IMG/VR virus record: IMGVR_UViG_3300025647_006322
Coordinates: 1 to 38,430 of that record
Length of the DNA stretch: 38,430 nucleotides
Strand: one strand, 5' to 3'
Source: a virus
Positions 5,313 through 14,800 of the stretch are shown in pieces. The translations under genes and the position numbers were made by a program. The stretch's first letter is position 1; every line of letters starts with the position of its first letter. The notes beneath the pieces are model-generated. The model made no database searches. It saw only the letters and a list, made by a program, of their open reading frames with translations, and was not told the origin of the DNA.

Positions 5313-5567
5313 TTAGAAAACTCTATGTTCTCTGAGGAATTTGATTGCATCAACACATCCTCCTATTTTTTTTTCATCGCAAACAACTTGAGGGAAAGTA
5401 GAACCCTCCCCAAATTCAGAATAAAATTGCTCCTTAGTAAATTCTTTATCTAAAGTATAAACAACATGTTTACTTGATGTCAATTCTAAAACTTGCTTAA
5501 TTTTATAGCAATGATGACAACCTTCTTTAGAATATACTACAAAATTCATTTTCTTTTCAAGATACAT
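5313..5567 (-). CDS. Glutaredoxin
   Basis: The protein has 84 residues from the first ATG or 78 from the second (MNFVVYSKEGCHHCYKIKQV). The active site is CHHC; the cis-proline loop is STFPQVV and the glutathione-binding GGCVDA follows, in the order expected for a monothiol/dithiol glutaredoxin. The length is normal for a phage enzyme. It reduces disulfides using glutathione; in T4-like phages such proteins serve as electron donors for ribonucleotide reductase, although no nrd gene is visible in this window. The second ATG (5549) gives the usual N-terminus and may be the true start. It lies directly downstream of the carbamoyltransferase. Confidence 0.88.
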   Translation of the reverse strand: MYLEKKMNFVVYSKEGCHHCYKIKQVLELTSSKHVVYTLDKEFTKEQFYSEFGEGSTFPQVVCDEKKIGGCVDAIKFLREHRVF

Positions 5568-5577
5568 TTTTTCTTAT

Positions 5578-7263
5578 TTAGATTTTTTTAATTACAAGAT
5601 AATTTCCAATTACAAGATAATCCAAGTCGATATTTTCAAAAGTTTTAATTGCATCTTTTGGTGTCTCAACAATTGGTTGACCATTATCATTAAAAGAAGT
5701 ATTTAAAAGAACGGGGCAATCCGTTTTCTCATTATACTTTTGCAGAAGTAAAGTTACTTCTGGATGTAACTTTTCATTTACAGTTTGAATTCTACAAGAA
5801 AAATCTTTATGAGTGATCGCACCAAGTTTCTTTCTTTGATGTGGTTTTACTGTTAGAGAATAAAGCATATATTCATTTGGATAGATATCCACAAAATAAT
5901 CTTCTTGGTAGTCTTCAAGCATAATTCCTGCAAATGGTCTCCATTCTTCTCTATGCTTAATTCTGGTGTTCAGTGTTTCCTTATTTTCTTTGGGAGTTGG
6001 ATTCATAAGGATAGATCTGGATCCAAGTGCTCTAGGACCAAATTCTGATCTATTCTGAAACCATCCAACAATCTTATTATCCGCAAGATATTCTGCAGTA
6101 ATTTGACAAATATCCTCAAAGGTTTCAAATTTCTGATATTCCCACCCATCAAGTGACTCTTCAATCTCTTTATCACTATACGTGCGTCCGAGAAGTGAAA
6201 TATTATGTGGAAGAGTTACCTTCTCCTTTTCCTTGAACACACCATAACATGCTGCACCAAAGGAAAGACCAGTATCATCTGGAAATGGTGGAATATGAAT
6301 ATTCTCTGCAATATTATTCTTACGAATAACAGAATTTGCAAGAATATTTAAGAAAACACCGCCTGCTAAACAAAGATTATTATCAATGTATCCACCCTCT
6401 TTAAGTGATTTCATATAAGCAAGCATACCTTCTTCAAAATTATGCTGCAAAGTTTTTGCTTTATTTTCTGGAGTCATATTTCCAAAAACAAAATCTTGCC
6501 CAGGAAAAGAATTAAAAGTAAGAGAAGGAATACCCTCAAAACTCTGACGATAATCTTGTTTAAATTCTTTTACATTACCATATGCAGAAAGACCCATAAC
6601 CTTTCCACAAAAAGTTTCACGATACTTTGGATCAGTAATATCAATATTCTTTTTAATCATTTCGGTATAGATTTTATATGCCCATACCCAATAATAATTG
6701 CCAAAGTTATTCATCTGAGGAATTCCAGGATAATACCTGAAGATTCCCCTTTCCTTATTAAAATATCCAATTGAATGATTTTCAGTTGCAAAAGGATTTC
6801 CAGGAGCATCAAAAAGAATTGATCCAGCATTATCCATTGTAATAAATGTTCCTTCATTATAATTTGAAGAAAATACAGAAGAGTATGCATGGCAAAGGTG
6901 ATGAGAAACTATCTCAACTTTAGCTTTAGGAAAGTATCTTTTAATCTTGGAGTGAAGTGTTTTATTGATATAGTTTTTATAAAAATTAGAATTTGCCATT
7001 GATGGAATGACAACTACATCAATATCTTCTTTAGAAAGATCTCCAGCAGAAAGACAATAATCGATAGATTTGCGTGGAAAATTTCCATCATATTTAATTC
7101 CACTCAACCTTTCTTCACTAATGCTTGACACATGATTTCCATTTGTGAACAAAGTCACACTAGATCCATGTGTCCAACTTTCATTCATTTGATTTTTTAA
7201 TTTTGGATTGTCGGAGATTAAAACATTCCAACCAATCGCACCATAAAGACCAATTACATTCAT
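5578..7263 (-). CDS. NodU/CmcH-family carbamoyltransferase
   Basis: This 561-residue protein has the typical two-domain layout. The N-terminal Kae1-like ATPase domain contains SEERLSGIKYDGNFPRKSI, the metal-binding HHLCHAYSS near residue 124 and the FITMDNAG segment. The C-terminal domain has SEFGPRALGSRSILMNP, EEWRPFAGIM and CPVLLNTSFNDNGQPIVETP. Family members transfer a carbamoyl group from carbamoyl phosphate, through carbamoyl-adenylate, to hydroxyls of sugars or antibiotics. It overlaps the GT9-like gene by four bases (ATGA) and belongs with the sulfotransferase in one glycan-modifying cassette. The acceptor cannot be deduced; a host or virion glycan is the obvious guess. Confidence 0.93.
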   Translation of the reverse strand: MNVIGLYGAIGWNVLISDNPKLKNQMNESWTHGSSVTLFTNGNHVSSISEERLSGIKYDGNFPRKSIDYCLSAGDLSKEDIDVVVIPSMANSNFYKNYINKTLHSKIKRYFPKAKVEIVSHHLCHAYSSVFSSNYNEGTFITMDNAGSILFDAPGNPFATENHSIGYFNKERGIFRYYPGIPQMNNFGNYYWVWAYKIYTEMIKKNIDITDPKYRETFCGKVMGLSAYGNVKEFKQDYRQSFEGIPSLTFNSFPGQDFVFGNMTPENKAKTLQHNFEEGMLAYMKSLKEGGYIDNNLCLAGGVFLNILANSVIRKNNIAENIHIPPFPDDTGLSFGAACYGVFKEKEKVTLPHNISLLGRTYSDKEIEESLDGWEYQKFETFEDICQITAEYLADNKIVGWFQNRSEFGPRALGSRSILMNPTPKENKETLNTRIKHREEWRPFAGIMLEDYQEDYFVDIYPNEYMLYSLTVKPHQRKKLGAITHKDFSCRIQTVNEKLHPEVTLLLQKYNEKTDCPVLLNTSFNDNGQPIVETPKDAIKTFENIDLDYLVIGNYLVIKKI

Positions 7264-8159
7264 TTGTCAACTGCTTCTACAATTTTATCAAAATCGAAGA
7301 TCTCTTCATCTTCATCTACATATGGGTATTCTGCTTCAACACCAGTAAAATCAAAATCAAATAGATAACTATTTGGAAGTTTAAAGTTTGCTGGTTTCTC
7401 TGCTTGAATATTTGTGTGCATATCCCACCCAAAAACTTTGTGACTAGTTCCATTCCATAGAACAACAGATGGAAGTTTAAGTGCTGTTGCAGCGTGTTGT
7501 AAGCAACTATCAATTAAAATTCTTTTACTGCTATGCAAAAGAACACTGACCAGTTCCATGTTACTCATTGGATCTTGAATGACTTCTACGCCGTCTAGAG
7601 TCTCACTGGTGGGTTTCTTAACTTGGAAGATATGATAATCATCAGAATAATGATCAACCAATCTCTGAGCCAATGCTACAGGCATGTCTCTTGCCCATAA
7701 ATATGGTCTCTGCTCACTATACAATCCACCATTAGTTTGAAGAACCATAATAGGTTTGCCGTTTGCACGACCATTCCAAAACTCTTTAGAAATCTTTTTC
7801 TGTAAAGGATTGAATTTGATTTCTGGCATCTCTCCTTTATATTCAAGACCATACATTTTACTCCAGCTTTGAACTAGAGGAAGTCTTTTATGAATATGGT
7901 CTGTAGTAAAATATGGTTCGTTGTGGAAAATTAAAGAGTCTTGATCTTCAATATAAGTTTGATAGAAATAACTCGTATTTCCTAATTGATAAACTCGATC
8001 AATGAACGGTAGATTTGTAAAAATTTCAGGATAAACAGCACATAGAATGAGTTGCCTACTTGGATGATTATTCTTGATGCATTTAGCTACTGCTGTAGCA
8101 GCAATATGTTTACCAAATCCACCTTGAACATGAAATATCGAATACTTTTGTTTTGCCAT
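7260..8159 (-). CDS. Glycosyltransferase family 9-like (ADP-heptosyltransferase fold)
   Basis: This is a 299-residue protein. The N-terminal Rossmann part starts YSIFHVQGGFGKHIAATAVA, with a Gly-rich loop. The C-terminal donor-binding part has DPMSNMELVSVLLHSSKRIL, then DSCLQHAATALKLPSVVLWN and GTSHKVFGW. This last block is the standard GT9 pattern, where D-S-x-x-x-H-A-A marks the nucleotide-sugar site. The family adds heptose or related sugars to lipopolysaccharide. It sits one base after the sulfotransferase and overlaps the carbamoyltransferase start, so all three are made together. It could also be an inactive GT-B-fold protein; the sugar is unknown. Confidence 0.78.
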   Translation of the reverse strand: MAKQKYSIFHVQGGFGKHIAATAVAKCIKNNHPSRQLILCAVYPEIFTNLPFIDRVYQLGNTSYFYQTYIEDQDSLIFHNEPYFTTDHIHKRLPLVQSWSKMYGLEYKGEMPEIKFNPLQKKISKEFWNGRANGKPIMVLQTNGGLYSEQRPYLWARDMPVALAQRLVDHYSDDYHIFQVKKPTSETLDGVEVIQDPMSNMELVSVLLHSSKRILIDSCLQHAATALKLPSVVLWNGTSHKVFGWDMHTNIQAEKPANFKLPNSYLFDFDFTGVEAEYPYVDEDEEIFDFDKIVEAVDK

Positions 8160-8160
8160 A

Positions 8161-9054
8161 CTAACTCACTATAATTTTATTATCCTTGGTTAGGGGTGCT
8201 TTTGGTTTTAGAGAAACAATGTCGGGAGTTCCCCAAAACTCAAGACGTTGTTTGTTTTGTTTATAGAGATCTAAAATTTCTTCTGGAAGAACAGATGATG
8301 GATTTTTTGAAGTCTTTCTCAATTCTGAGCGAACTTCGTGCATATCTGCTAAACCATATGTTGAAATATCATCTTCTCTATTTGAATTATGAAGAGAATC
8401 AAAATGATGTTCATATGGTTCCTCATCAAGAAACTCATAAACCTTTGACATTGTTTCTTCAGGTCTTTCTACAAGATCATTATAATCTATGAAGTGCATT
8501 TTGTCACGCATACCTTGAACGAATCCTTCCATGATAGCATTTAAAGATTCATAAACAATACCACCACCATTCAAAAGATACATACAACGATTATAATCAT
8601 TAATTGGTGTATTTGTTTTTACAAGTTGTTCATCAACGAAATTGATTCTTGGTTGACCCTCTCGAAAAGGATTGCGATGAACCATTGAAAGAATAGATGC
8701 AAGGATTTCATCTATTTGACGAACTGGAACAAGAATCTTTGCTTGTTGACCAATGTAGTTCTCAATATACGGAACTCTAGCAGTCCATGCACGATTTTTG
8801 TCAAATACAACTGATTTTTTTATATCACTGTAAAAATGATATGGAATGCTGCCTATAATTTCTCTTACTTGATCTGGTTTTGGATAACCATGATACAACT
8901 CATTGCTTGTGAAATTTTCCTCCACAGCATACATTGCACCAAGAACAGGGCTTGATGGTCCCGAATAAAAATTTGGATTTTGATTTAAAATAGACGAAAG
9001 CAAAGTACTTCCAGATCTAGGAAGACCAGCCATAAAATAAAATTTCTTATTCAT
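8161..9054 (-). CDS. PAPS-dependent sulfotransferase
   Basis: This 297-residue protein opens with the 5'-phosphosulfate-binding P-loop, FMAGLPRSGSTLLSSILNQN, followed by a 3'-phosphate-binding segment (ILVPVRQIDEILASILSM) near residue 110. A third conserved patch is HFIDYNDLVERPEETMSKVY, typical of the Sulfotransfer_3 group, which acts on carbohydrates, lipids or tyrosine. It would move sulfate from PAPS to a hydroxyl; the acceptor is unknown. It is the first gene of the modification cassette and follows the tail-fibre locus, with a late-like motif in the 24-base gap. Confidence 0.88.
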   Translation of the reverse strand: MNKKFYFMAGLPRSGSTLLSSILNQNPNFYSGPSSPVLGAMYAVEENFTSNELYHGYPKPDQVREIIGSIPYHFYSDIKKSVVFDKNRAWTARVPYIENYIGQQAKILVPVRQIDEILASILSMVHRNPFREGQPRINFVDEQLVKTNTPINDYNRCMYLLNGGGIVYESLNAIMEGFVQGMRDKMHFIDYNDLVERPEETMSKVYEFLDEEPYEHHFDSLHNSNREDDISTYGLADMHEVRSELRKTSKNPSSVLPEEILDLYKQNKQRLEFWGTPDIVSLKPKAPLTKDNKIIVS

Positions 9055-9072
9055 TAATAATATATTTTTTTT

Positions 9073-9080
9073 TATTTATT
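9073..9080 (-). promoter_or_regulatory. Weak late-promoter-like motif AATAAATA
   Basis: AATAAATA lies in an AT-rich gap just before the sulfotransferase ATG, one base from TATAAATA. It overlaps the last codons of the glycine-rich gene. It could separate the modification cassette from the fibre operon, but AT-rich sequence makes chance matches likely. Confidence 0.3.
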
Positions 9081-9972
9081 ATACATCTGCAGTGTTAGTG
9101 CTTGGATAAGATCTCCCTGCCCCCCAAATAATTCTTACAGCACCTTGACCTCCAACACCACCTGCACGATTTGTATCATCTTCAGCTCCACCGCCACCTC
9201 CACCGTAACCACCACCATTTCCACCAGATGCTCCACTGCTTCCACCAGATCCACCAGTTCCGGGATTACCAGTGTTGCCACCATTACCATTTATTCCTTG
9301 ACCATTTAGACCTACACCGCCTCCACCATTATTTTGCGTTCCACCACCTGATTGTCCGCCTCCGCCTCCGCCTCCGCCACCAGTACCAGCATTGCCACGA
9401 CCGCCGTTACCAGTTCCTGCATTACCTCCATTACCAGAATATCCAGCAGCACCACCGCCACCGCCACCGCCATTATTATTTTGTGAAGAACCACCAAGAC
9501 CACCAGAACCACCACCATCTCTTTCAGTTCCAGAACCACTTCCTCCACTTCCTCCACTTGAAGCATTAGTTCCACCATTACCACCATTTGCTCTCAATAG
9601 TGATGTTGCCCCTCTAGCAATCTGACTAAATCCACCTTGCCCTCCAGCACCAGTGCCACTTCCACCATTTCCACGTAAACCAACGGTAATAGTTAAAGTT
9701 TCTCCCGGTGTAACAGTAAAAGTTCCATATGCAAGACCTCCACCACCTCCACCAGCTCCTGACCAAGCACTAGTTCCAGGAGATCCACTAGCACCTCCAC
9801 CAGCACCAATTACAACAGCAGAAACTGAATTGACACCAGATGGAACTGACCAATTAAATGTTCCATTTGTTTGAAATGATTGTTGACCCTCAGGAATGAT
9901 TTGAATTGGAGTTACATTAAGATTTGAACTTACTCCACCACCAAAACCATTGAGACCTAAAATTGGAGACAT
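9079..9972 (-). CDS. Glycine-rich adhesin-like protein (297 aa)
   Basis: Residues 1-35 are a variable lead. Residues 35-110 (GTFNWSVPSGVNSVSAVVIG, then TFTVTPGETLTITVGLRG) form a beta-rich glycine-rich domain as found in phage fibre proteins. Residues 110-280 are long polyglycine runs with Asn, Ser and Thr, similar in style to the polyglycine II bundles of T4-type gp38 tip adhesins. The end is conserved-looking (GGVGGQGAVRIIWGAGRSYP). It follows the 608-residue fibre gene by four bases, fitting a distal tip protein for that fibre. The same domain order ending recurs at the C-terminus of the 563-residue protein at 33879-35570. A host-receptor role is inferred. Confidence 0.72.
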   Translation of the reverse strand: MSPILGLNGFGGGVSSNLNVTPIQIIPEGQQSFQTNGTFNWSVPSGVNSVSAVVIGAGGGASGSPGTSAWSGAGGGGGGLAYGTFTVTPGETLTITVGLRGNGGSGTGAGGQGGFSQIARGATSLLRANGGNGGTNASSGGSGGSGSGTERDGGGSGGLGGSSQNNNGGGGGGGAAGYSGNGGNAGTGNGGRGNAGTGGGGGGGGGQSGGGTQNNGGGGVGLNGQGINGNGGNTGNPGTGGSGGSSGASGGNGGGYGGGGGGAEDDTNRAGGVGGQGAVRIIWGAGRSYPSTNTADV

Positions 9973-9976
9973 AGTA

Positions 9977-11803
9977 TTATGAGAAGTTGGTTAAATTAGC
10001 AAGAACTGTATAAACACCACTTGCAGTTTTAATTATTGTATAAGTGTATATATCTCTACCACTAGCACCTCCAGTAGAAGGAGCACTTCCACCATTCCAA
10101 TATTCTGTTTGACTAGATCCATCTATAGTAAGTTGTGCAGAATATCCAGCAGAAGCAGCAGTTGTAATTAAACTTACAGTGATTGCTTCACCAACTCCCA
10201 TCACACTATTCAATGAAGTGCTAGAGTTATATCTAATATTTGGCGTAGATGTTGTATTTTCTGCCACTGTAAATAAATGAACCATTCCATCTTCAAGATT
10301 AATATTTGTGCTACTACTTAAACGATTAGATACAACATTTACTTTTTCTCTTAATCCACCATCTAAAAATACGCTACCAACAACATGAAGTTTTGCAGTA
10401 GGATTAGCAACACCAACACCAAGATAATCAGAAGCAATCGTAGGAACAATTGTTGTTGTTCCGCTCGCATCAACATTAATTTTTGCAATACCTGAAATAT
10501 CATTAACGGAAAATATAGATCCACTCGAAAGATTATTATTAACAGAGAAAACTTGACCTGAATTTCCCTCCACACTCAGAGTTCCGTTATTTGTCGTATA
10601 TGATTTAATTGTAAGTCTATTTGATGCTGATGCGCTTGTTGGAGAAATTATAGCACAACAAGCAACATGCAATTTAGCTGCAGGAGATGTGATTCCACCA
10701 ACTCCAAGATTGAATGAACTGTCGCCTGAAAGCCAATAATTTGTTCCTTGACCAACGACAAATTGACAACTGGCAGTTGTGCTTGGAAAATCAATATCAG
10801 CTCCAATTGCAACATTAGAATTTCCTGATGTTAAATTACAACCAGCAGATACTCCCAAAAATGTATTGCAACATCCAGTTAAATTGCAACGACCAGCGTT
10901 AAATCCAAGAGCAGAATTGTAATCGCCACCTGTTGTGCAATATAAACTGCTATCTCCTACAGCACTATTATTATTTCCGCTGGTTTGAAATCGTAAAGAC
11001 TCTTTACCAACGGCGACATTATCATTACCTGCACCATTACAATATCCAGAATTTACTCCAAGGAAAACATTACAACACCCACTTGTGTTATATCTACCTG
11101 CATTAATACCTAGAAAAGAGTTATTATTTCCTGTTGTTCTTTCTCCAGCATATCTACCAAGAAAAGAATTTCCACTAGCAGTAGTTAAACGATGACCAGA
11201 ACATCTTCCAATTGCAACATTATAACAACCACTTGTTATACAATATCCAGATATCTCACCTAAGAATATATTATAATCACCACCAGAACCAAATGATCCA
11301 CCACCACCAGCATTACATCCTATCGCAATATTAAGACATGCAGTTCCAGAAGAAGCATTATAACTTCCACCAGCTCCTGTTCCGCCAAATAAATTTCCAT
11401 CAGCATCTTGCGAAAATCCAGCAGAAACTCCTGTAAGACCAGATCCATCACCACTAAAACACGTTGCAGTTAATGTTCCAGTACTAGGTTGAAATGTTAG
11501 TTTAGTATTAGAAACCTTTACGCCATCATTACCAGTTGTTGCATCTCCAATATGAACATAATGTGTAGAAGTTGATGAAGTATCATTAGTAATTGCAACG
11601 TTCGCTGCATTTGTAGCATCTGTAGCAGAAGCAACACTTCCCGAAGATGTCACATAAGCATTGGAATCAACACTTCCGTCTGCTTTCAAAAATTGAGAAC
11701 TAGTTCCAGAAGATTTTACAATTGAAGATGCTGTTATAATCCCAACATTATTTAAGTTGCGATCATCACTAATTACAGTTGTTCCTGCTACCTTGATTGC
11801 CAT
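9977..11803 (-). CDS. Tail-fibre-like repeat protein without S74 chaperone (608 aa)
   Basis: The start MAIKVAGTTVISDDRNLNNV is a common cyanophage fibre N-terminus, followed by a linker (SSQFLKADGSVDSNAYVTSS). Residues ~150-350 hold about 11 units of the 17-residue repeat (such as NVFLGVNSGYCNGAGND), capped by QFVVGQGTNYWLSGDSSFNL. Two AKLHV segments follow, and a C-terminal domain with YSAQLTIDGSSQTEYWNGG and YTYTIIKTASGVYTVLANLT, the usual end of unprocessed cyanophage fibre proteins. The S74 self-cleaving domain of its two longer relatives is absent. It is likely a trimeric beta-structured fibre subunit; the trimer is inferred from the family. Confidence 0.78.
   Translation of the reverse strand: MAIKVAGTTVISDDRNLNNVGIITASSIVKSSGTSSQFLKADGSVDSNAYVTSSGSVASATDATNAANVAITNDTSSTSTHYVHIGDATTGNDGVKVSNTKLTFQPSTGTLTATCFSGDGSGLTGVSAGFSQDADGNLFGGTGAGGSYNASSGTACLNIAIGCNAGGGGSFGSGGDYNIFLGEISGYCITSGCYNVAIGRCSGHRLTTASGNSFLGRYAGERTTGNNNSFLGINAGRYNTSGCCNVFLGVNSGYCNGAGNDNVAVGKESLRFQTSGNNNSAVGDSSLYCTTGGDYNSALGFNAGRCNLTGCCNTFLGVSAGCNLTSGNSNVAIGADIDFPSTTASCQFVVGQGTNYWLSGDSSFNLGVGGITSPAAKLHVACCAIISPTSASASNRLTIKSYTTNNGTLSVEGNSGQVFSVNNNLSSGSIFSVNDISGIAKINVDASGTTTIVPTIASDYLGVGVANPTAKLHVVGSVFLDGGLREKVNVVSNRLSSSTNINLEDGMVHLFTVAENTTSTPNIRYNSSTSLNSVMGVGEAITVSLITTAASAGYSAQLTIDGSSQTEYWNGGSAPSTGGASGRDIYTYTIIKTASGVYTVLANLTNFS
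10720..11340 (-). repeat. 17-residue (51-base) repeat block, about 11 units
   Basis: Units follow the pattern N-[VTS]-[FA]-[LIV]-G-x-x-[AS]-G-x-x-x-x-[TS]-[GS]-x-x in the 608-residue protein. Cysteines recur before and after the TSG element (such as NTSGCCNVFLG). Bounds are approximate. Confidence 0.8.
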
Positions 11804-11836
11804 CTACCGTCCTCGTATACACTGGGTAGTTTTTAG

Positions 11837-11844
11837 TATTTAGA
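11837..11844 (-). promoter_or_regulatory. Possible late-promoter motif TCTAAATA
   Basis: TCTAAATA (two bases from TATAAATA) lies in the 44-base gap before the 608-residue fibre gene. The same octamer also precedes the HNH gene (33863-33870), which supports it only modestly. Confidence 0.3.
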
Positions 11845-11847
11845 CAA

Positions 11848-14800
11848 TCAGTTTAATTTGGAAAGTTGATCTCTCAGTTCATTAATTTGAGATTGTTGAT
11901 CTTTAACAACTTCAATCAGAAGACCGATTAAACCATTATAATTAACAGTTTTTGGATCAGTATCATTTACAATTTCTGGAATAATTTCTTGAACTTCATC
12001 TGCAATAACGCCCATCGCTGGTTTGGAATTTTCTAACCAATTAAAAGATACACCACGAAGTTGATTTATCTTCAAAATTGGATCACTAATAGTTGCAATA
12101 TTTGTCTTTAGATTTCGATCCGACGTTGTATTGAAATCAGTTGCAGTAACTTCACCAATGACTTGAAGTTTTGTTGTAGGTAAGGCAGTTCCAATACCAA
12201 CATTAAATGAAGAATCTCCTTCAATCCAAGAAGTTCCCCCAGCACCAACAACTAGTTGATGATCTCCAGTTTTAGACCAGGCTTGCTTCATCTGGTCTCC
12301 AATAATTACATTACCAGATCCACTGGTATGATCTTTTCCTGCACATGAACCCAGGAATGTATTTCGACTTCCCGTTGTTAAAAGACCAGCATCAAATCCA
12401 AGGAAAGTATTGCAACACCCATCTTGATTCGTATATCCAGCACATCTGCCAATTGCAATATTGTAATTTCCTTCATCAATCTGTCTTCCAGAATTATTTC
12501 CAAGGAAGATATTATTAGATCCCGCCCATCCACTTGAAGTTCCACATCCAGACAACGTCCCAAGAGCAATATTATGATCACCCGTGCAAATGTTGCATCC
12601 AGCCTGTTTTCCAACGAAAATATTACAATTACCGTTGTTTATTGAATTTGCACTACCTGCTCCAGCACAATCACCAATGAAAACATTTGATACAGAAACG
12701 AAATTATTAGATCCAGTTAACGTTCCGAGGAATATATTATTAGTTCCGGTGTTAGTAGAGCATCCAGTATCTCCACGACCAGCACAAGCACCTATGTAAA
12801 TTGATCCGCAAGTATTACTTACGCAATCACCACCTACACAAGTTCCCATGAAAATAGAATCGCTATTACAGAAACTGCATATCGCGGCGCCATTACCTAT
12901 AGCAATGCTATTGGATGATGCTTGAACACAACACATACTTTGATATCCAATAGCAACGGAACAACTTGATGTTCCATTGAAACATCTCATTGCATTGCAT
13001 CCAATCGCAACATCAAATGATCCAGAAGTTCCAGATTGATGATTTCCTTGCCCTAAGAAAACACTTCCACATGTATTATCAAGATGTATTTTTCCGATAA
13101 CACTTAGTTTTTCTTGCGGAGCAGTGGAATTAATACCAACATTGTAATCACAATTACCATTAATCCAAGCAGTGGATCCACTACCAACGAGAAGTTGATT
13201 ACTTCCATTTAAAATTGGGAAATTAAGTGATCCACCATTATTACCTAGATATACATTATTACTTCCAGTGCAATTTAAACATCCTGCACCACAACCCAAG
13301 AAAACATTAGAATTACCACTGGTATTACGTAAACCAGATTGTCTACCTAAAAATGTATTAAAACAAGCATCAACAGATAGACATCCAGAATCATCACCAA
13401 CGAAAGTATTTGAAGATCCATTATTGATATTTGTACCAGATCTTGATCCTAGCATTACATTCCTGGATCCATCATTAATGCCTTGACCTGCTGCCGCACC
13501 AATAAGAACATTTATTTGAGATGCATTGGAGCATTCACCTGCTTGAGTTCCTAAGAAAACATTATTTCCGAAAGCAGTATGATTATATCCAGATTTACAT
13601 CCAATAAAAACGTTGGAATCTCCAGTTGTTAAATTATGACCTGCGCAATTTCCTAAAACAATATTACTTGCACCAGAAGTAATTGAATATGCTGCACAAT
13701 TTCCAAGGAATATATTATAAGATCCTGTTGAATCTACAGAACCATATCCTGCACAGAATCCTAAAGAAATATTATTATTTCCAGTAGTTACTCTATAACC
13801 AGATTGATGCCCAGAGAATACGTTATAACATCCATCAGTATTACAGAATCCACTATATCTTCCTAAAAATACGTTACTATCACCTTCATTTAAATTATAT
13901 GCGGCAGAATATCCAATTGCAACGTTAAATCTTCCTTGATTTACTGCAGGATCATATCCACCACCGGAATTTGAACCTGCAAATAAATTGAAATCAGAAT
14001 CTTCTTTGAATCCCAATCCAGTCAGATATTGACCATCACCATAATAAGTTACAATACCTGATGCTGCAGTAATAATACCAGAAGAAACTTCAACTGTTCC
14101 TAAAGTAGAAACTCCAGAAACAGAAAGTTGTGTAACAGAAGCAATTCCACCAATAACATCTGTAGTTGTAGAAGCAGAACTTACTGAGAAAGTGGCAGAA
14201 TTTACCCATGTTGGAGAACTTCCAGATCCATTACTTTGAAGAAGATACCCGCTCGTTCCGTTTGTTAACGTAGAAGTAGCATTATTTCCTGTTTGTAGTA
14301 CTAACTCATTTGTAGCATTAATACTTAAATCTGTTGCTAATCCAGCATTTGTTGCTGTTGCAGCATTTCCAGATGTATCTTGATTACCAGAAGTATTAAC
14401 ACCAGGAAGATCAATGTCTCCTGTTCCGTCAAATGATACTCCACCAATATTTCTAGCAGTTTCTAAAGCCGTTGCTGTTGCAGCATTTCCAGATGTATCT
14501 TGATTACCAGAAGTATTAACACCAGGAAGATCAATATCAGCAGTTCCGTCAAATGATACTCCACCAATATTTCTAGCAGTTGCTAGTGAAGTTGCAGTTC
14601 CTGCATTTCCATCAAAAGTAGTAGCAGTAATTACTCCTGCACTAAAATTACCACCAGAGTCACGAACAACTATTTTATCTCCTGTATTGGCAGAAGTTGC
14701 ATCAACACCAATTGTTATCGCAGCAGATCCATTATATGTTGTTCCAGAACTATAAGTAACATAATTTCCCTTTGTTAAACTATTACTTACTGCATTTGCT

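Noticed and set aside
5138-5356. 72-codon frame overlapping the glutaredoxin end
   Set aside because: It overlaps the glutaredoxin by 44 bases, has no ribosome-binding site, is compositionally odd (SKTNINKNKNHKN), and covers the paired arms of the leader at 5127-5188. Other frames of the same bases look equally plausible.
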